Positions 23,564 to 29,477 of a stretch of 30,547 nt of DNA are shown one piece after another. Made by a program: the position numbers and the translations under genes. The notes below the pieces were generated by a model, which made no database searches, was not told where the DNA came from, and saw nothing but the letters and a program-made list of their open reading frames with translations. This stretch comes from a virus. The first letter of the stretch is position 1; every line of letters starts with the position of its first letter. The DNA is taken from the IMG/VR virus record IMGVR_UViG_3300025151_000015, positions 1 to 30,547 of that record; one strand, given 5' to 3'.

Positions 23564-24036
23564 ACATACTGTTTTAATTTTTCTTTTACTTTCTTGTATG
23601 TATTATATAGAGAGTAGTAGCTTATATTACTCTTCCTAGATAACTCGCTTATGTTTGTGCCGCTATCTATAATATCATATACTTTTTTATCGTACCAGTA
23701 CATAGTTTCTAATATGCTTTGTATCTTCTCATATACTTCGATATAATTTGTATGGTCATACTCGCTTATCTCTATGCCTTCTAGTTCTATTAATTTTACT
23801 TTTGCTTTTTTTCTTATTAGGTCTATATGAAGACCTCTCAGTATTTTGTAACAGTAGTAATAATTAATATCGTCTTTGTAATTAAAGTCTATACCTTTTT
23901 GAGTGTTTTTAATTAGTATTACATACATCTCCTGACACAGGTCTTCTGCTTCAGTATCTTTTATGCCTCCAAAGCTTTTAACTATGCCTAGCCATTTATC
24001 GTGTCTCTTGTATGCTTTTTCTACTGGCGTAATCAA
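23560..24036 (-). CDS. ECF-like sigma factor (predicted late-gene sigma)
   Basis: This 158-aa protein starts at a TTG that overlaps the helicase stop (TTGA). Residues about 28-80 match sigma region 2: AEDLCQEMYVILIKN is the DLxQExF-type core-binding helix, and YYYCYKILRGLHIDLIRKK parallels the W-x-I-A-x-N-x-x-I-D-x-x-R helix that reads the -10 element. Residues about 110-158 fit region 4: YDIIDSGTNISELSRKSNIS, then a recognition helix SYYSLYNTYKKVKEKL. There is no region 1 or 3, as in ECF factors. It probably directs host RNA polymerase to the AAAA-N14-CGATATATA promoters of the late genes (inference). Expression is early and coupled to the helicase gene. Confidence 0.8.
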   Translation of the reverse strand: MITPVEKAYKRHDKWLGIVKSFGGIKDTEAEDLCQEMYVILIKNTQKGIDFNYKDDINYYYCYKILRGLHIDLIRKKAKVKLIELEGIEISEYDHTNYIEVYEKIQSILETMYWYDKKVYDIIDSGTNISELSRKSNISYYSLYNTYKKVKEKLKQYV

Positions 24037-24947
24037 AATGGTAAATTTAATTGTTCAATCATTGTACTGTTAATTGCTGTACTGTCTCCTATTTGAAAAC
24101 CTACATTATTTACAATACTTTTAACTCTTATAGGCGTATCGATTCCTGTAGGTCTACCTCCAGTATCAATATCTTTAACCTTTCTAATATGTAACATTGA
24201 ATACATCCAGTCTGTAGGATGCTGTATGTATCTATGTATAACCATAAAGTCATCTGCTCTATTTACAAACTTACCTCCTCCTTCTACGTCAGATGCCATA
24301 GGCGGTATAGGATGTCCTTCATACTCTTCGTTCTTACCGTGCTTTTTTCTTAATGCTTCTGTAGCTGCGTGAGTACAAAGCCATATAGAAACATTATGCT
24401 TTTTGCAGAATACTCTAAATTCGCTTGTAGCTTGGTAGTCGTAATCGTGACCTGAAATACCTTTTAGTGTATCTCGGTCTTTTACTAAAGAGTTATAAGG
24501 GTCTATAAAAAAGCCTTGATATTCCCAAGCATTTTTAATAACAGTAGCCAAGTCAATAAGCGACTTATAAGTATGAAGCTCGTTAATATCAATAAACTTA
24601 AAATGCTCAAATACAAATTCCTTGTGCTTATTAAATTCATCCTCTGTGATTTTGTTTATAGGTTTGACTGCTAAAAACTCAATAAGTTTCTTTATAATAC
24701 TATAAGGTTCGTTTTCACTTGAATAGACTAGCCACTTTATATTATGCTTAATTGAATACAATAACATAAAAAATAAAGTAAGTGTAGTCTTACCTGAGTT
24801 TGCGTGACCTAGTACTATATTAAAATTCCCGTACTTAAAACGAAGATGCTCGTCTATAGTCGGGAATCCTAATTTTAAACCTTCTTTGATTTTGCCAGTC
24901 CTAATATCTTGGAGTTTATTTATCTGGTCGTCAAAGTTGATTAACAT
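24033..24947 (-). CDS. DnaB-type (RecA-fold) replicative helicase, no N-terminal domain
   Basis: This 304-aa protein has Walker A GHANSGKTT (residues 47-55), Walker B FFIDP (146-150) and WLCTHAATEAL (189-199), the sensor-like motif of SF4 helicases. RADDFMVIHR and a late HIRKVKDIDTGGRP loop fit the DnaB C-terminal domain. The N-terminal primase-interaction domain of DnaB is missing and no primase gene was found, so it may rely on the host primase. It lies between the DUF1599 gene and the sigma-like gene with 1-nt and overlapping spacing, as part of one operon. Confidence 0.85.
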   Translation of the reverse strand: MLINFDDQINKLQDIRTGKIKEGLKLGFPTIDEHLRFKYGNFNIVLGHANSGKTTLTLFFMLLYSIKHNIKWLVYSSENEPYSIIKKLIEFLAVKPINKITEDEFNKHKEFVFEHFKFIDINELHTYKSLIDLATVIKNAWEYQGFFIDPYNSLVKDRDTLKGISGHDYDYQATSEFRVFCKKHNVSIWLCTHAATEALRKKHGKNEEYEGHPIPPMASDVEGGGKFVNRADDFMVIHRYIQHPTDWMYSMLHIRKVKDIDTGGRPTGIDTPIRVKSIVNNVGFQIGDSTAINSTMIEQLNLPF

Positions 24948-24948
24948 T

Positions 24949-25206
24949 TTATTTCTCTTGGTCTCTTACTAAAATTAATAAAATTAAATAACCTACCAAA
25001 TCATATAACGTATCTTCTGTTTTATCGTTAATGCCCTTATTCTTAATTCTCATAAGCTTGTCGTCTAGTCGAGCCTTGATAGCTTCTTCTGCTCCTAGCT
25101 TACTAAATATATTTACTGGGTCTTGAGCTGTATTGCCATAAGCTTTATTCTTAGCTATTAGCAAGTCAGTTAGATGGTTAGTTATTTGTCGTATCTGTTG
25201 TTCCAT
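24949..25206 (-). CDS. DUF1599 (nucleotide-modification associated) protein
   Basis: The product is 85 aa from the ATG at 25206 (MEQQIRQITNHLTDLLIAKN), which overlaps the SSB stop as TAATG; the upstream extension lies in the SSB gene and is rejected. The pattern KNKAYGNTAQDPVNIF, then ARLDDKLMRIKNKG, then EDTLYDLVGYLILLI is that of DUF1599, a helical family linked with modified-base systems in phages. It is only an association, and no DNA-modifying enzyme is visible in this genome. Confidence 0.75.
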   Translation of the reverse strand: MEQQIRQITNHLTDLLIAKNKAYGNTAQDPVNIFSKLGAEEAIKARLDDKLMRIKNKGINDKTEDTLYDLVGYLILLILVRDQEK

Positions 25207-25562
25207 TAAAACGGTAAATCGTCTACTGTTTCTCTGTCTGGACTTTGCTGTGCTGCCGTTACAGCGTCTTTTACTTGCTTTACAATAGGAGCATTGTTTT
25301 CTATTCTCCAACCCGTAATGCTTGTAAAGTATTTAACTTCTCCTTTAGGGCTAGTCCATTCCCTACCTCTTAAGTTAATATCTATACTTACTGTGTCTCC
25401 TTCATTAAAGTCGTCTAATAAGTATACTTTTTCTTTAATAAACTCAACTTTATGTACTTGCGGGTATTGGTCTTCAGTATTAAGTATTAATGACCTTGAC
25501 CTAAAATTATTTGCAAATTCTTGGATTTCTCCTATTGTTACTATTTTGCCTTCTAGTTTCAT
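25206..25562 (-). CDS. Single-stranded DNA-binding protein (DUF3127-like)
   Basis: This 118-aa protein has an OB-fold-like first 90 residues (KLEGKIVTIGEIQEFANNF, then DTVSIDINLRGREW, then KYFTSITGWRIE) followed by a flexible Gln/Asp-rich linker and a C-terminal DDLPF. That acidic tail with terminal Phe is the classic SSB tip that recruits replication and repair partners. The family is common in Bacteroidota and their phages. The ATG overlaps the upstream stop (ATGA), and the stop overlaps the DUF1599 start (TAATG). Confidence 0.8.
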   Translation of the reverse strand: MKLEGKIVTIGEIQEFANNFRSRSLILNTEDQYPQVHKVEFIKEKVYLLDDFNEGDTVSIDINLRGREWTSPKGEVKYFTSITGWRIENNAPIVKQVKDAVTAAQQSPDRETVDDLPF

Positions 25563-25909
25563 TTTAAAAAATTATAATATTGGTTTGTAAATTGTTCTAC
25601 TTCGTCTAGCTTAATAACTCCTGCTGCAGCAAGTTCAATAGCTCCTTTAAATGCTACTGCGTGTTTTATACTATCTGCGTTTTTAGGATTATTGTTTTGT
25701 TGGTCTTGATTATAAACTAGCTTTGCTGTACCGTATTCTTCATTAGTGACCTCATAGTCAATAACGTCTCCTACGTTCTTTTTAAAATCTCCTTTACTTA
25801 AAAATGTATAAGAGTTTCCATTTGATAAGAACACTTCGCTTTTTGTAAATGTTCCGTGTTTTAATTGTGCAGTCCCTTTAGGTCTGATGTCTGTAATTTT
25901 ACTTTGCAT
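25559..25909 (-). CDS. Early protein, probable nucleic-acid-associated
   Basis: This 116-aa protein starts MQSKITDIRPKGTAQLKHGT. The first 65 residues have a beta-barrel look (SYTFLSKGDFKKNVGDVIDY), and the last 45 are helical and carry KHAVAFKGAIELAAAGVIKL. It is coupled by ATGA to the SSB gene. Similar two-part proteins precede SSB in other flavophages as far as I recall, but I cannot name the family. A DNA-binding or recombination accessory role is inferred from position. Confidence 0.65.
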   Translation of the reverse strand: MQSKITDIRPKGTAQLKHGTFTKSEVFLSNGNSYTFLSKGDFKKNVGDVIDYEVTNEEYGTAKLVYNQDQQNNNPKNADSIKHAVAFKGAIELAAAGVIKLDEVEQFTNQYYNFLK

Positions 25910-25922
25910 AATATAAATATAA

Positions 25923-26120
25923 TTAATTTTTAGTTTCTATGTAAGTTTGTATTTCTCGGTCTTCGTAAACTTCGTTCTTTGCGTAAAGTAATCTGTTCTC
26001 AATTTTTAAGTCTTTGATTTCTTCGTTTTGTTTTGCAACGTGTTTAGTCAGGAAGTTTATTCTATTATGTAACCTCTTTATTTCTTTGTTAAATTCTTCT
26101 TTAGATAAGTGTAAAGTCAT
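25923..26120 (-). CDS. Small coiled-coil protein
   Basis: This 65-aa product is almost wholly a coiled coil (FNKEIKRLHNRINFLTKHVA and on to residue 50). Its ATG overlaps the upstream stop as ATGA. No family is recognised. It may be an oligomerising adaptor; nothing more can be said. Confidence 0.6.
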   Translation of the reverse strand: MTLHLSKEEFNKEIKRLHNRINFLTKHVAKQNEEIKDLKIENRLLYAKNEVYEDREIQTYIETKN

Positions 26121-26320
26121 TTGTTATAATTTTCGTTTTGTGTTTCTTTAATAAGAATAGCTATATAATCGTGTAGAGTTTTTTCCTCTATACTATTATT
26201 CTTGTACTTTCTGAGTAGTACTCTTAGAAAACCGTAATCAGTTTCTTTTAATACTTTTTTAAGTTGTATGCTCTCTTCTGAAAGCTCTACCTTTAATAAT
26301 TTTTTTAAGAAATTTGCCAT
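26117..26320 (-). CDS. Small early protein, function unknown
   Basis: This 67-aa charged, helical protein starts MANFLKKLLKVELSEESIQL. It is the first gene after a terminator, and a host-type promoter upstream (26440-26470) may read through to it. It is coupled to the coiled-coil gene by ATGA. The family is not recognised. Confidence 0.6.
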   Translation of the reverse strand: MANFLKKLLKVELSEESIQLKKVLKETDYGFLRVLLRKYKNNSIEEKTLHDYIAILIKETQNENYNK

Positions 26321-26371
26321 ATAGTAAATGTTTTGTCTTACTAAAGTAATTAAAAAAAGTTAATAAACAAT

Positions 26372-26402
26372 AAAAAAGGGGAAAAAATTAATTCTCCCCT
26401 TT
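26372..26402 (-). terminator. Terminator or attenuator after the NinG-like gene
   Basis: Minus strand AAAGGGG, A/T loop, CCCCTTT followed by more T (six A on the plus strand at 26372-26377). It lies about 35-65 nt downstream of a predicted host promoter and before the gene at 26320. Confidence 0.75.
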
Positions 26403-26436
26403 ACAAAAACAAAACACTTACCTAAAACGTAAGGAC

Positions 26437-26841
26437 TTACAAAGATAGTCTTTTATTTTCCTTATCCAACTTTTGCTTGTACAAATCAACCATCTCTTGC
26501 AGGTCTATCATACTAAACTTTACTACTTCTTTTGATTTGTTATATAGGCGTTTACTAAGCCCTTTAGACTTCTGGTCTAGTGATAAACTAAATTGGTATT
26601 GTCTACCGTACCTAAACCTATTACAATGTTTGCATTGAGCGGCTACATTTTGCTCGTCCCATCTTGTAGCCATCTCTTTACGTGATATAAAATGCCCTGC
26701 GTCTATATCGTTCCACGCATATTCTTTATTGCAGGTTATACATTTACAGATACCTTTTTTATTGGCATCTCTTTTACGTATATATTCGCTAAATATTCTG
26801 TCGAGTTTGTTTATAAGACCTTTACGAGATATTTTTCTCAT
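26437..26841 (-). CDS. NinG-like recombination nuclease (HNH, Rap family)
   Basis: This 134-aa basic protein has a zinc-type pair CKCITC (Cys34/Cys37) and CKHC (Cys70/Cys73), with NDIDAGHFISR (Asp47, His50) between, and QCKHCNRFRYG after. This is the NinG/Rap layout of lambda, a structure-specific nuclease that acts on Holliday junctions and D-loops. It is coupled to the upstream gene by ATGA. Its C-terminal end also carries a host-type promoter sequence. Confidence 0.8.
   Translation of the reverse strand: MRKISRKGLINKLDRIFSEYIRKRDANKKGICKCITCNKEYAWNDIDAGHFISRKEMATRWDEQNVAAQCKHCNRFRYGRQYQFSLSLDQKSKGLSKRLYNKSKEVVKFSMIDLQEMVDLYKQKLDKENKRLSL
26440..26470 (-). promoter_or_regulatory. Probable host promoter inside the end of the NinG-like gene
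   Basis: Minus strand GTTG (26470-26467), 19 nt, TATCTTTG (26447-26440). The -7 box is identical to the two perfect promoters, but the -33 box has one mismatch. A 5-bp hairpin CTTAC/GTAAG (26433-26417) would lie at the very 5' end of the RNA. Confidence 0.55.
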
Positions 26842-27065
26842 TTGTCCATAGCCTTAAGTAGCGATTCGCCAAGTGGTCGGTCAAGAGTTTTAATAGCTGT
26901 GTATATCTGTCTGCTTTGTTTCTTTACGTCTAGCTTCTCTCTTTTTGTACTGTCAGTACCTAGATTTGCATACAACGTACAGTCGAGCTCTAGTAGCCTG
27001 TCTATTTTGCCTTTAATGCTTACGCTTGTATAATTAAGTATTTTGTCTATCATAAATGTTAACAT
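26838..27065 (-). CDS. First early gene, function unknown
   Basis: This 75-aa product starts at 27065, or at a second Met at 27053 (MIDKILNYTSVSIKGKIDRL). It is helical and basic, with DCTLYANLGTDSTKREKLD and RQIYTAIKTLDRPLGESLL. I recall similar small proteins in flavophages without a known role. A -7-like box (TATATTTG) lies 5 nt before the first ATG, so this is probably the head of the early operon. It overlaps the NinG-like gene as ATGA. Confidence 0.65.
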   Translation of the reverse strand: MLTFMIDKILNYTSVSIKGKIDRLLELDCTLYANLGTDSTKREKLDVKKQSRQIYTAIKTLDRPLGESLLKAMDK

Positions 27066-27070
27066 ATAAT

Positions 27071-27078
27071 CAAATATA
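27071..27078 (-). promoter_or_regulatory. Possible -7 box of the early operon
   Basis: Minus strand TATATTTG fits TAnnTTTG and lies 5 nt before the ATG at 27065. No good -33 TTTG is found at 19 nt, so the call is weak. Confidence 0.35.
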
Positions 27079-27090
27079 TAAAATTAAATT

Positions 27091-27149
27091 AAAAGAAAAG
27101 AAAAAGAAAAAAGGACAAAAAAGAAAAAGAAAAGAAAAACCTACAAAAA
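27091..27149. other. Homopurine tract (single C) between lysis and early modules
   Basis: On the plus strand this 59-nt stretch is only A and G except for one C at 27115. The flanking 27150-27241 has no convincing gene. On the minus transcript it would be a long U/C run, which might stop or slow polymerase at the module border, or mark a replication site. No hairpin was found. Confidence 0.6.
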
Positions 27150-27241
27150 GAAAACAATTTTAGTACCCGTTCCAACAAGCGTCCATCTTTATTAGGTTCT
27201 TGAAGTTTAGCTATAAGCAGGTCAAATATATAAATATTTTT

Positions 27242-27373
27242 TTATTTACCTTGACCTCTATATCTTTTTAAATAATTTTTAGATGCTTTTACTTTGCTAG
27301 ACTTAGACTTTGCGTGTATGCCTTTACGCTTACGAGACTTGCTTTTATATATGTTTATAACTGCTTTAGGCAT
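27242..27373 (-). CDS. 43-aa highly basic protein
   Basis: This short gene starts at an ATG overlapping the holin stop as TAATG. The product is MPKAVINIYKSKSRKRKGIH, continuing AKSKSSKVKASKNYLKRYRG and ending QGK, with about 40% Lys/Arg. I recall very similar short GIHAK-K-SK-NY-YRGQG proteins from many marine and flavobacterial phages, which supports a real gene. The high charge suggests nucleic-acid or virion binding, but the role is not known. Confidence 0.7.
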   Translation of the reverse strand: MPKAVINIYKSKSRKRKGIHAKSKSSKVKASKNYLKRYRGQGK

Positions 27374-27783
27374 TATTTCTTTTTAACTATTGTAGATATT
27401 TTTTCTAGTCCTCTACTTGTAAAGTAAAACCCTAAAGCGTATGACAGTATCTGACCCATTAAGTCAACGTATTGATTTTGTAAATTAAAACTACCTACGT
27501 TGCCGTCTAATAAAGCAAATATTGTATATATAGCTAAACTAAATAAAGTAATCATAGGACGTATATTTTTACTTAACCAAGAGTCAGAAGACATATCTGC
27601 TTTGTGTCTTGCAGAGATTTCTTGTTCTAAAGATAATTCGTGCTCCATAAAGACCTGAGTCATTTGTTTTTCAAACTCTGCTTTTTCGTCTTTTGTTCTT
27701 ACAAATTTATCTACAAGACCTCCTAACTTGTCTGCAATATCAAGACCTGCTCCTCCGAATATTTTACCTAGTATTTTTTTCAT
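27373..27783 (-). CDS. Holin (3TM-holin/gene-transfer-release type)
   Basis: This 136-aa protein has a glycine-rich amphipathic N-terminus (KKILGKIFGGAGLDIADKLG), a charged coiled section (residues 30-65), and hydrophobic helices at about 75-93 (NIRPMITLFSLAIYTIFALL) and 105-123 (VDLMGQILSYALGFYF). The WLSKNIRPMITL motif is typical of this holin family. It should form the membrane lesion for lysis. It follows the M15 peptidase gene directly (TAATG). Confidence 0.75.
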   Translation of the reverse strand: MKKILGKIFGGAGLDIADKLGGLVDKFVRTKDEKAEFEKQMTQVFMEHELSLEQEISARHKADMSSDSWLSKNIRPMITLFSLAIYTIFALLDGNVGSFNLQNQYVDLMGQILSYALGFYFTSRGLEKISTIVKKK

Positions 27784-28241
27784 TATGTAATATTTATGTA
27801 TTTAGTTTTACCTTCGTCTCTTACTGCTTTCAGTATTCTGTTTCTATTTTTCTCTTCACTTACATAAGACACGTGTACCCAGTCAGGATTTTCTTCGTTA
27901 CCAAATTCGTAAATTAACTGGTCAAAATCTAGGTTGTCTCTTATAAATTCAAACATCTCTTTATTTGTTTTATGTCCGTAGATGTCATCTATATCCATAG
28001 CTCGACCTTGACAATGCTGTGAGCGTGTACTACCGCCTATAGCTTCATTTAAAGCAGGAGACCTATAAAAACTATTTATCTTTATTGCACCTCCTACCCA
28101 GTCTCTTAACGGTTCAAAGATTTTCTCTGCTACTAATTTCATATTGTTAAGCGTATCTCCGTCAGGCGTATTATCTATACCTAATCGTAAAGCTGTTACG
28201 CTCTTAGTTGCTTCTTTTTCTGAAATATGCTTACTTATCAT
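27783..28241 (-). CDS. M15 peptidase endolysin
   Basis: This 152-aa protein has the zinc-site motifs of peptidase M15A: SQHCQGRAMDID (His76, Asp83) and DWVHVS (His123), with Glu112 in YEFG as the likely catalytic base. SFYRSPALNEAIGGS precedes the motif as in the family. It should cut peptide links in peptidoglycan at lysis. No signal peptide is seen, so it depends on the holin next to it. Confidence 0.85.
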   Translation of the reverse strand: MISKHISEKEATKSVTALRLGIDNTPDGDTLNNMKLVAEKIFEPLRDWVGGAIKINSFYRSPALNEAIGGSTRSQHCQGRAMDIDDIYGHKTNKEMFEFIRDNLDFDQLIYEFGNEENPDWVHVSYVSEEKNRNRILKAVRDEGKTKYINIT

Positions 28242-28247
28242 AGTTTA

Positions 28248-28583
28248 TTAGTTAGTTGCTACTCTTGTATATTTACTATTGTCTATAACCTCTTGTAATT
28301 CTTCTACAGGTGCTTTTATACTTAATGATATATCTGCGTCCCATCGACCTACTAGACTATTACCTTTATAAATAAATATAACAGGTACAGCTTTAATTTG
28401 CTGTCGTATACTAGGCTTCTGGTCTTCAAGTAACGCTTTTACTATTTTTGCACCTTTTATTTGGTTTAATTGCTTGTAGTCGTTTCTATAGTTCCAAGAG
28501 CTGTTTATATGTAAAACAGTATACTCTTGCGTAAAACTATTTGCAGAAACAAATAACGCAATTAGGACAATTAGCTTTCTCAT
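28248..28583 (-). CDS. Secreted thioredoxin-like protein without CxxC
   Basis: This 111-aa protein starts with a signal peptide (MRKLIVLIALFVSANSFTQE; cleavage probably around residues 16-19). The rest looks like a reduced thioredoxin fold: strand YTVLHINSSW, helix, then IKAVPVIFIYKGNSLVGRW, where AVPV carries the cis-Pro-like Pro67. Where thioredoxins have WCxxC, this protein reads WNYRN (Trp30, Asn31, Asn34). It may be a periplasmic or exported non-redox protein. It is coupled to the membrane protein gene by ATGA and precedes the lysin. The fold call is tentative. Confidence 0.55.
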   Translation of the reverse strand: MRKLIVLIALFVSANSFTQEYTVLHINSSWNYRNDYKQLNQIKGAKIVKALLEDQKPSIRQQIKAVPVIFIYKGNSLVGRWDADISLSIKAPVEELQEVIDNSKYTRVATN

Positions 28584-28867
28584 TTTTGTATAATTTCATA
28601 TAACTTCTCATCTATTTTATCTAGCTTCTCGCTGTTTTCTTTAACTTGTTCTGCTGTATTAGCAATTTGTTCACGTACTAATAAATCTTTCAAATCATAT
28701 TCAGACCTTGTTACAACAGGCTCGGGTAAAAGCTTAGCCTCGCTTATACCTGCATTTAAATCTGTGTACATTAAAACTAACGATACAGCTCCTGCAATTA
28801 CAATTCCTATTGTTTTTAAATCTAAAGTTAATTTTGTCTCCTCCGAGAGTTCAGTTGGTTTGCTCAT
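28580..28867 (-). CDS. Membrane protein of the lysis block
   Basis: This 95-aa protein has a hydrophilic N-terminus, a hydrophobic helix at about 19-36 (TIGIVIAGAVSLVLMYTDL) and a charged, coiled C-terminal half (VREQIANTAEQVKENSEKLD). The position before the lysin and holin suggests a second holin, antiholin or spanin-like protein. I cannot decide between them. It is coupled to the next gene by ATGA. Confidence 0.6.
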   Translation of the reverse strand: MSKPTELSEETKLTLDLKTIGIVIAGAVSLVLMYTDLNAGISEAKLLPEPVVTRSEYDLKDLLVREQIANTAEQVKENSEKLDKIDEKLYEIIQK

Positions 28868-28878
28868 TTTTTATATCA

Positions 28879-29118
28879 TTATTCTTGTTTATCTTCTTTT
28901 ATTTCTTCATAAGAACCATCTTCTAAGTTGATATTTATTTTACCGTACTCTTCTTCTAGCTCTTGTTTGAATTTATTATCTTCTTCTTGAATACCTGCCC
29001 ACAAATGTAGTAATCCGTGTTTCTGTACTTCAAGTTGTCCTAAGTCGTGCTTAATAGCAGCATACTTCTTTTGTGATTCTTGTAATTTTTCTAATTGTTC
29101 TTTAGTAATTTTTGACAT
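28879..29118 (-). CDS. Small coiled-coil protein near the tail fibre
   Basis: This 79-aa charged helical product begins MSKITKEQLEKLQESQKKYA and has DLGQLEVQKHGLLHLWAG mid-protein. I recall very similar short proteins after fibre genes in marine phages, with unknown role. A -7-like box (TATATTTG at 29142-29149) lies upstream without a good -33 box. Confidence 0.6.
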   Translation of the reverse strand: MSKITKEQLEKLQESQKKYAAIKHDLGQLEVQKHGLLHLWAGIQEEDNKFKQELEEEYGKININLEDGSYEEIKEDKQE

Positions 29119-29154
29119 TTTATTAAATTTAAAGTTATATCCAAATATAAGAAA

Positions 29155-29475
29155 TTAGTCCCAATCAGGTCTTAATGTTTCATCTACTGGGTTTATTTCT
29201 AATTCAATTTGATTATCTAAATTTTCTTGCATCGCTTCAACATCTAATCCTGCTTCTAACCATCCAACTACATCTTCTTTAGTTAAGTCAGCATAAGGAA
29301 TAAAGTTGTCTGGGTCATAAGTTACACCTAACGTACCTATCGAACTTGCTGTATGTTCTCCTGATTCGTCTTGAGCTATATAACTCCAATGTACTGTGTA
29401 GATAACATCGCTGTTATCTCCTTCTTGAATTTTTGCGTCTAACGCATTAATTTTCCAATTATAAGTATTTGCCAT
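29155..29475 (-). CDS. Fibre-associated protein, DUF7936-like
   Basis: This 106-aa beta-rich acidic protein starts MANTYNWKINALDAKIQEGD and contains VIYTVHWSYIAQDESGEH and DLTKEDVVGWLEAGLDVEAM. Proteins with the TYxWKINALD start, a VHWSY strand and a VVGWLEA segment are found next to fibre genes in many marine phages; I associate them with DUF7936. A role as fibre chaperone or fibre part is plausible. It begins 2 nt after the fibre stop, in the same unit. Confidence 0.7.
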   Translation of the reverse strand: MANTYNWKINALDAKIQEGDNSDVIYTVHWSYIAQDESGEHTASSIGTLGVTYDPDNFIPYADLTKEDVVGWLEAGLDVEAMQENLDNQIELEINPVDETLRPDWD

Positions 29476-29477
29476 AA

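Noticed and set aside
27170-27198. Mini-frame MDACWNGY
   Set aside because: Only eight codons. It resembles the start of small CWxGY phage proteins but stops at once; too short to call.
27089-27235. Frame reading LIAKLQEPNKDGRLLERVLKL in the gap after the basic protein
   Set aside because: No ATG, GTG or TTG start that includes the protein-like part; its end is the pyrimidine run (poly-Phe/Ser). It might be a decayed gene or a read-through extension, but this cannot be supported.
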